Part shown: positions 31,809 to 34,975 of the stretch, piece after piece
Numbering within the stretch: the stretch's first letter is position 1
Layout of the letters: the number at the start of each line of letters is the position of its first letter
The notes under the pieces: generated by a model
What the model was told of the DNA's origin: nothing
The model's database searches: none
Seen by the model: the letters and a program-made list of their open reading frames with translations, nothing else
Translations under genes and position numbers: made by a program
NCBI GenBank assembly: GCA_938003665.1
Contig: CALKYI010000366.1
Span: 1 to 34,975, forward strand
DNA length: 34,975 bases
DNA from: an uncultured Flavobacteriales bacterium
Lineage (GTDB): Bacteria; Bacteroidota; Bacteroidia; Flavobacteriales_D; Sanyastnellaceae
Reading direction: 5' to 3'

Positions 31809-33890
31809 ATGGAATTTGTGCATCCAGAAATACTTTGGGGTCTCGGTGCACTGGCTATTCCGATAGCCATTCACCTCCTTCATTTCCGGAGGTTCAAACG
31901 CGTTCGTTTTTCACAGGTCGCCTTTCTGAAGGATGTTCAGCGCGATGCGCGGGCAACCCAGCAAATTCGACACTGGTGGGTCCTGATGCTGCGCTTGTTG
32001 GCGTTCGCTGCACTCATCACGGCGTTTGCTCAACCCACGTGGTTTGAAGGAGATGAGCCCACGGCCGCTGCTACGGCTGGACATGCGGTTTCCATCTACG
32101 TCGACAACAGCCTGTCCATGGAGGGCATGGGCGAAGAAGGCCAGCTGCTCCAATCCGCCCGCAACAAAGCGACCTTGGTGGTGGAGCAATACGAACCCAC
32201 GGACCAGTTTCAGGTGCTCACCAATGCGTTTTCAGGCAGGGACCAAGCGTTCTTGACCCGTGATCAAGCGGTGGAACGCATCGAAGGCATTCGACCGACG
32301 CACCACACGCAGCCGCTCAGCTCTGTCATCGAGCGCATCGAAAACCAACTTAGCAAAGCGCCCGGTCGACGTGCATCAGCGTACGTATTCAGTGACCTTC
32401 AGGCCTCCACTCATGACTTATCGGACGAGGCCACGCCGCCCGACTCGTCCATCCAGTGGTTTTTTGTGCCCGAATTGGCGGGCAGCACCCCGAACATCTG
32501 GGTCGATTCGGTGTGGTTCGACGAGCCGGTCCGCATCGAAGGAAGGCAAGCGGCATTGCATGTGCGCATGCAACACAACTCACGCGCATCGGTCGACCGC
32601 ATCCCCATGAACTTGCGGGTCAACGGCGAACGCGTGGCCATCGGTACGTTCAACCTCGTACCCGGCATCCCAACCGATACGGTGCTGCGCTTCACCCATG
32701 GTCCTGCGGGCATTCAATCGGCTACCGTGGAAGTGGATGATGCGCCGATACGCTTCGACGACCAATGGCATTTTGGGTACGACGTGTTGGATCAAATCAA
32801 CATCCTCGTGCTCGCTTCGAATGACGCTGAAGACGTAAACACCGCGTTGCGTCGCGCATACAACACCGCGGGAGGACTGTACCGGGTAACGTACCAAACC
32901 CAATGGACTCCGGGAGATTTCGCCGGACAGCAAGTGGTTGTTCTCAACGATTGGCCTGCATCCGGTTCTGGCTTCTACAATGCCTTTGAAACTTACGTTG
33001 AAGAAGGCGGAACGGCCGTTTTGATGCCGACCAAGAACGCCACAAATGGTTCTGCACTTGCAGCGTTTGGCCTGTCGGAGGGTGCCGGATGGATCGACCA
33101 ATCGGACCGGGTCATCAACTTGAACATGGATCACCCGTTTTTCACGGACATGTTTGCGCAAGCCCCAGACCGCATTGATTTGCCGACCATCGAGGCCATT
33201 TGGAACCGACCTGCGGCTCCCGGAGAAGAAATCCTTGCCACCACCGAATCGGGACGGACCTTTTTCTCCCGCATCCCCCAGGGCCGAGGTCAAGCTTTTG
33301 TGCTCAACTCCGGTGCAGCAGCTGAAACCACCAATTTGATTCGGCACGCCTTCTGGGTGCCGCTGGTCCTGCGTATCGCCGAGTGCTCCTCTTCCCACGT
33401 AATTCACCAAGCGGAATTGGGAGCGACTGAGGCATGGGCCGTGGCCGCACCGGTCAGCCGAGAAGGGCAGTGGTCCATGGAAGGGCCCCAGCGATGGGGC
33501 TTAACGCAAGCCGAATCGGCGGCGAAGTGGCTGCCTGAAGTCCGCGAACTTGGGCAGCGCGCCCGGATCAACCTCACCGGTGTGCCATTCGAAACCGGTC
33601 ATTACACCCTCCTGAATGGCACAACGGCCATTGCGGCCATCGGCTTGAACCAAGACCGTGCAGAATCAGACCACCACGCTTGGGACGTGACGGAATTTGA
33701 AGACGCTTGGAACGCCCTGCCGTGGCCACCCATGCGCATCCTCGCAGGAACCAGTTCAATGTTGCCTCAAATCATTCAACGCATGGAGCAAGGCGTCCCC
33801 TTGTGGAAGGCGTTGCTCCTCATCGCTGTAGCGGCGCTTGCTGCTGAAACTTTATTTCTCCGCTTATGGAAACCATCATCAAAGGCGTAA
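31809..33890 (+). CDS. BatA-type membrane protein with VWA-like region
   Basis: Encodes 693 residues from the ATG at 31809; a TTG seven codons upstream precedes the -7 box and is rejected. The N-terminus is the BatA domain typical of Bacteroidota: MEFVHPEILWGLGALAIPIAIHLLHFRR with a first membrane helix (about 7-25), RVRFSQVAFLKDV, and a second helix near 57-75. A VWA-like beginning follows (VSIYVDNSLSMEG, a DxSxS metal site). The long rest reads as beta-rich periplasmic domains, and a last helix (about 665-685) anchors the C-terminus. It may act in envelope stress or as a complex scaffold; the function is unproven. It overlaps the next gene by 25 bases. Confidence 0.85.
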   Translation: MEFVHPEILWGLGALAIPIAIHLLHFRRFKRVRFSQVAFLKDVQRDARATQQIRHWWVLMLRLLAFAALITAFAQPTWFEGDEPTAAATAGHAVSIYVDNSLSMEGMGEEGQLLQSARNKATLVVEQYEPTDQFQVLTNAFSGRDQAFLTRDQAVERIEGIRPTHHTQPLSSVIERIENQLSKAPGRRASAYVFSDLQASTHDLSDEATPPDSSIQWFFVPELAGSTPNIWVDSVWFDEPVRIEGRQAALHVRMQHNSRASVDRIPMNLRVNGERVAIGTFNLVPGIPTDTVLRFTHGPAGIQSATVEVDDAPIRFDDQWHFGYDVLDQINILVLASNDAEDVNTALRRAYNTAGGLYRVTYQTQWTPGDFAGQQVVVLNDWPASGSGFYNAFETYVEEGGTAVLMPTKNATNGSALAAFGLSEGAGWIDQSDRVINLNMDHPFFTDMFAQAPDRIDLPTIEAIWNRPAAPGEEILATTESGRTFFSRIPQGRGQAFVLNSGAAAETTNLIRHAFWVPLVLRIAECSSSHVIHQAELGATEAWAVAAPVSREGQWSMEGPQRWGLTQAESAAKWLPEVRELGQRARINLTGVPFETGHYTLLNGTTAIAAIGLNQDRAESDHHAWDVTEFEDAWNALPWPPMRILAGTSSMLPQIIQRMEQGVPLWKALLLIAVAALAAETLFLRLWKPSSKA

Positions 33891-34975
33891 CCATCACCGA
33901 CCCCAATGGCCCACACGACGGCACGACGAAGGACGTGCTCGTTCGGGACGGCGTGATCGTGGACATTCAAGATGCCATCTCTTCCTCCCCGGAAGCCACC
34001 GAATGGAATGAACCCGGTTCTCATCTGTCCATCGGCTGGATGGACCTGCAAGCGGATTTTGCAGACCCTGGATACGAGCAAAAAGAAGGCTTGGAAAACG
34101 GGTTGCGTGCCGCGAAGGCTGGGGGATTCACGCACGTCGTGCTGAATGTGAATCAACATCCTGTGCCGGACACCAAGTCCAACATCGCCTACCTCATCGC
34201 GCGTTCAGCTGGGCTAGAAGCCCACTTGCTGCCAATGGGCACCGTATCCAAGGGACGCGATGGGAAGCAGCTCTCCGAAATGCGCGATTTGGCGCATGCG
34301 GGAGCGGTCGCCTTCTCGGATGACGCTCCACTCAACGGGGTGGAAATGCTCCGCCGCGCATTGGAATACGCCCACGGCCTGCCCCATCCCATTGTCACGT
34401 GCCCATTGGAATTGGGCCTGAACGCCTACCCACAAATGCACGAGGGCATTACGAGCACGCACATGGGCGTGGTCGGAAATCCAACGGCCTCGGAAACCAT
34501 GCGCATCAAACGCGACCTCGACATTCTGCGTTACACCGGCGGCAAATTGCACTTCTCGTGCATCAGTTCAGCGGAGTCTGTCCAATTGATTCGGGAGGCG
34601 AAAAGCGAAGGACTGTCCGTCACATGCGCGACTTCGGCGCACCACCTGTTTTTTGTGGACGAAGACCTCAGCACCTTCGATGGCACCTTGAAAACCCTGC
34701 CGCCTTTCCGGGCAAAAGCTGATCGATTGGCGCTCTGCCAAGGCGTATTGGATGGCACGATTGATGCCCTGATCTCCGACCACCGTCCGGAAGACCTTGA
34801 GCACCACGACGTGGAATTCATGCTCGCCTCCAACGGCATGGCCGGAATTGAATCGGTGTTCCCGGTTGCCCTTGCGGGGCTGTCGGATGCTTCGGACGCT
34901 CACAACGCCATCATTCGGGCCTTAACTGCAGGCCCCCGAGCGGCGCTTGGATTGGACGTGCCGCACATCAAGGTG
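33866..34975 (+). CDS. Dihydroorotase-like protein lacking metal-binding HxH (partial)
   Basis: 370 codons are visible and the frame runs off the window end. The ATG lies inside the BatA gene's end. The protein follows the PyrC/amidohydrolase plan: METIIKGVTITDPNG, NPVPD-type NVNQHPVPDTKSNIAYL, CATSAHHLFFVDEDL, DGTIDALISDHRPED and FMLASNGMAGIESVFP. Active enzymes have D-x-H-x-H-x-R-E-P-G at the first metal site; here it reads DLQADFADPG (60-69), so both His ligands and the substrate Arg are gone, while HHL and the catalytic-position Asp remain. It is likely a non-catalytic paralog, as seen with PyrC' of Pseudomonas, which helps assemble aspartate transcarbamoylase. Confidence 0.88.
   Translation, partial: METIIKGVTITDPNGPHDGTTKDVLVRDGVIVDIQDAISSSPEATEWNEPGSHLSIGWMDLQADFADPGYEQKEGLENGLRAAKAGGFTHVVLNVNQHPVPDTKSNIAYLIARSAGLEAHLLPMGTVSKGRDGKQLSEMRDLAHAGAVAFSDDAPLNGVEMLRRALEYAHGLPHPIVTCPLELGLNAYPQMHEGITSTHMGVVGNPTASETMRIKRDLDILRYTGGKLHFSCISSAESVQLIREAKSEGLSVTCATSAHHLFFVDEDLSTFDGTLKTLPPFRAKADRLALCQGVLDGTIDALISDHRPEDLEHHDVEFMLASNGMAGIESVFPVALAGLSDASDAHNAIIRALTAGPRAALGLDVPHIKV

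Noticed and set aside
1..34975. CRISPR array, tRNA/rRNA genes, insertion sequences, prophage or defence islands
   Set aside because: No direct repeat array, cloverleaf, transposase, integrase or restriction/abortive genes are visible, and intergenic space is too small to hide most of them.

Overview
The window is a dense stretch of bacterial chromosome, about 35 kb with 34 protein genes on both strands. No gap exceeds 137 bases. I see no tRNA or rRNA gene, CRISPR array, insertion sequence or prophage. The gene content points to Bacteroidota: DUF3078, DUF3127, the TIGR02757/DUF2400 family, a BatA-type membrane protein, a dihydroorotase-like protein without its metal-binding histidines, a bifunctional-nuclease (DUF151) protein with a UVR tail, and ComA and DUF368 genes. 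Promoters agree: seven perfect copies of the Bacteroidota -7 element TAnnTTTG lie just upstream of genes, and Shine-Dalgarno sites are rare. The DNA is GC-rich for the phylum. A Flavobacteriales-like marine lineage is plausible, but I cannot place it below the phylum.

Layout. 28-4090 (minus): a secreted protein with a dockerin-like calcium loop, an exported GH13 cyclomaltodextrinase/neopullulanase and an aldehyde dehydrogenase. 4162-8063 (plus): a SAM methyltransferase, a cytochrome c/PQQ-type sugar dehydrogenase fusion and a DUF3078 protein in one overlapping operon, then fabD and a strong terminator. 8139-10127: a small coiled-coil protein and an MFS transporter (minus), and a protein built of 25-residue repeats (plus). 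10137-15584 (minus): an M16 peptidase and DUF3127; a flavin reductase, purE and DUF151-UVR; then etfB-etfA. 15722-19014 (plus): pdhB and a membrane pyrophosphatase, closed by a terminator. 19113-24019 (minus): deoxynucleoside kinase, GH3-type adenylating enzyme, cysteine desulfurase and glmM. 24093-29802 (plus): a tightly packed cluster of TPR protein, comA, rhodanese, DUF368 (PopT-type), aroE, murQ and a conserved unknown. 29774-31776 (minus): an MnmD-Nudix fusion and a TIGR02757 protein. 31809-34975 (plus): a BatA-type protein overlapping a dihydroorotase-like gene that runs off the end.

The genes are mostly housekeeping. Themes are fatty-acid and central carbon metabolism (fabD, pdhB, etfAB, pyrophosphatase), envelope building and recycling (glmM, murQ, PopT), nucleotide supply (purE, deoxynucleoside kinase, dihydroorotase-like) and sulfur handling (cysteine desulfurase, rhodanese, ComA, and MnmD, which acts on tRNA that may be thiolated).

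I found no single overt new defence or mobile system. The most novel-looking items are the MnmD-Nudix fusion, a possible sulfite-to-sulfonate module (rhodanese plus ComA), the DUF3127 protein with an SSB-like C-terminal tip, the dihydroorotase-like protein without HxH, a repeated promoter layout in which the -7 box ends exactly 4 nt before the start codon (suggesting leaderless mRNAs), and a 14-bp perfect palindrome between etfB and pdhB.
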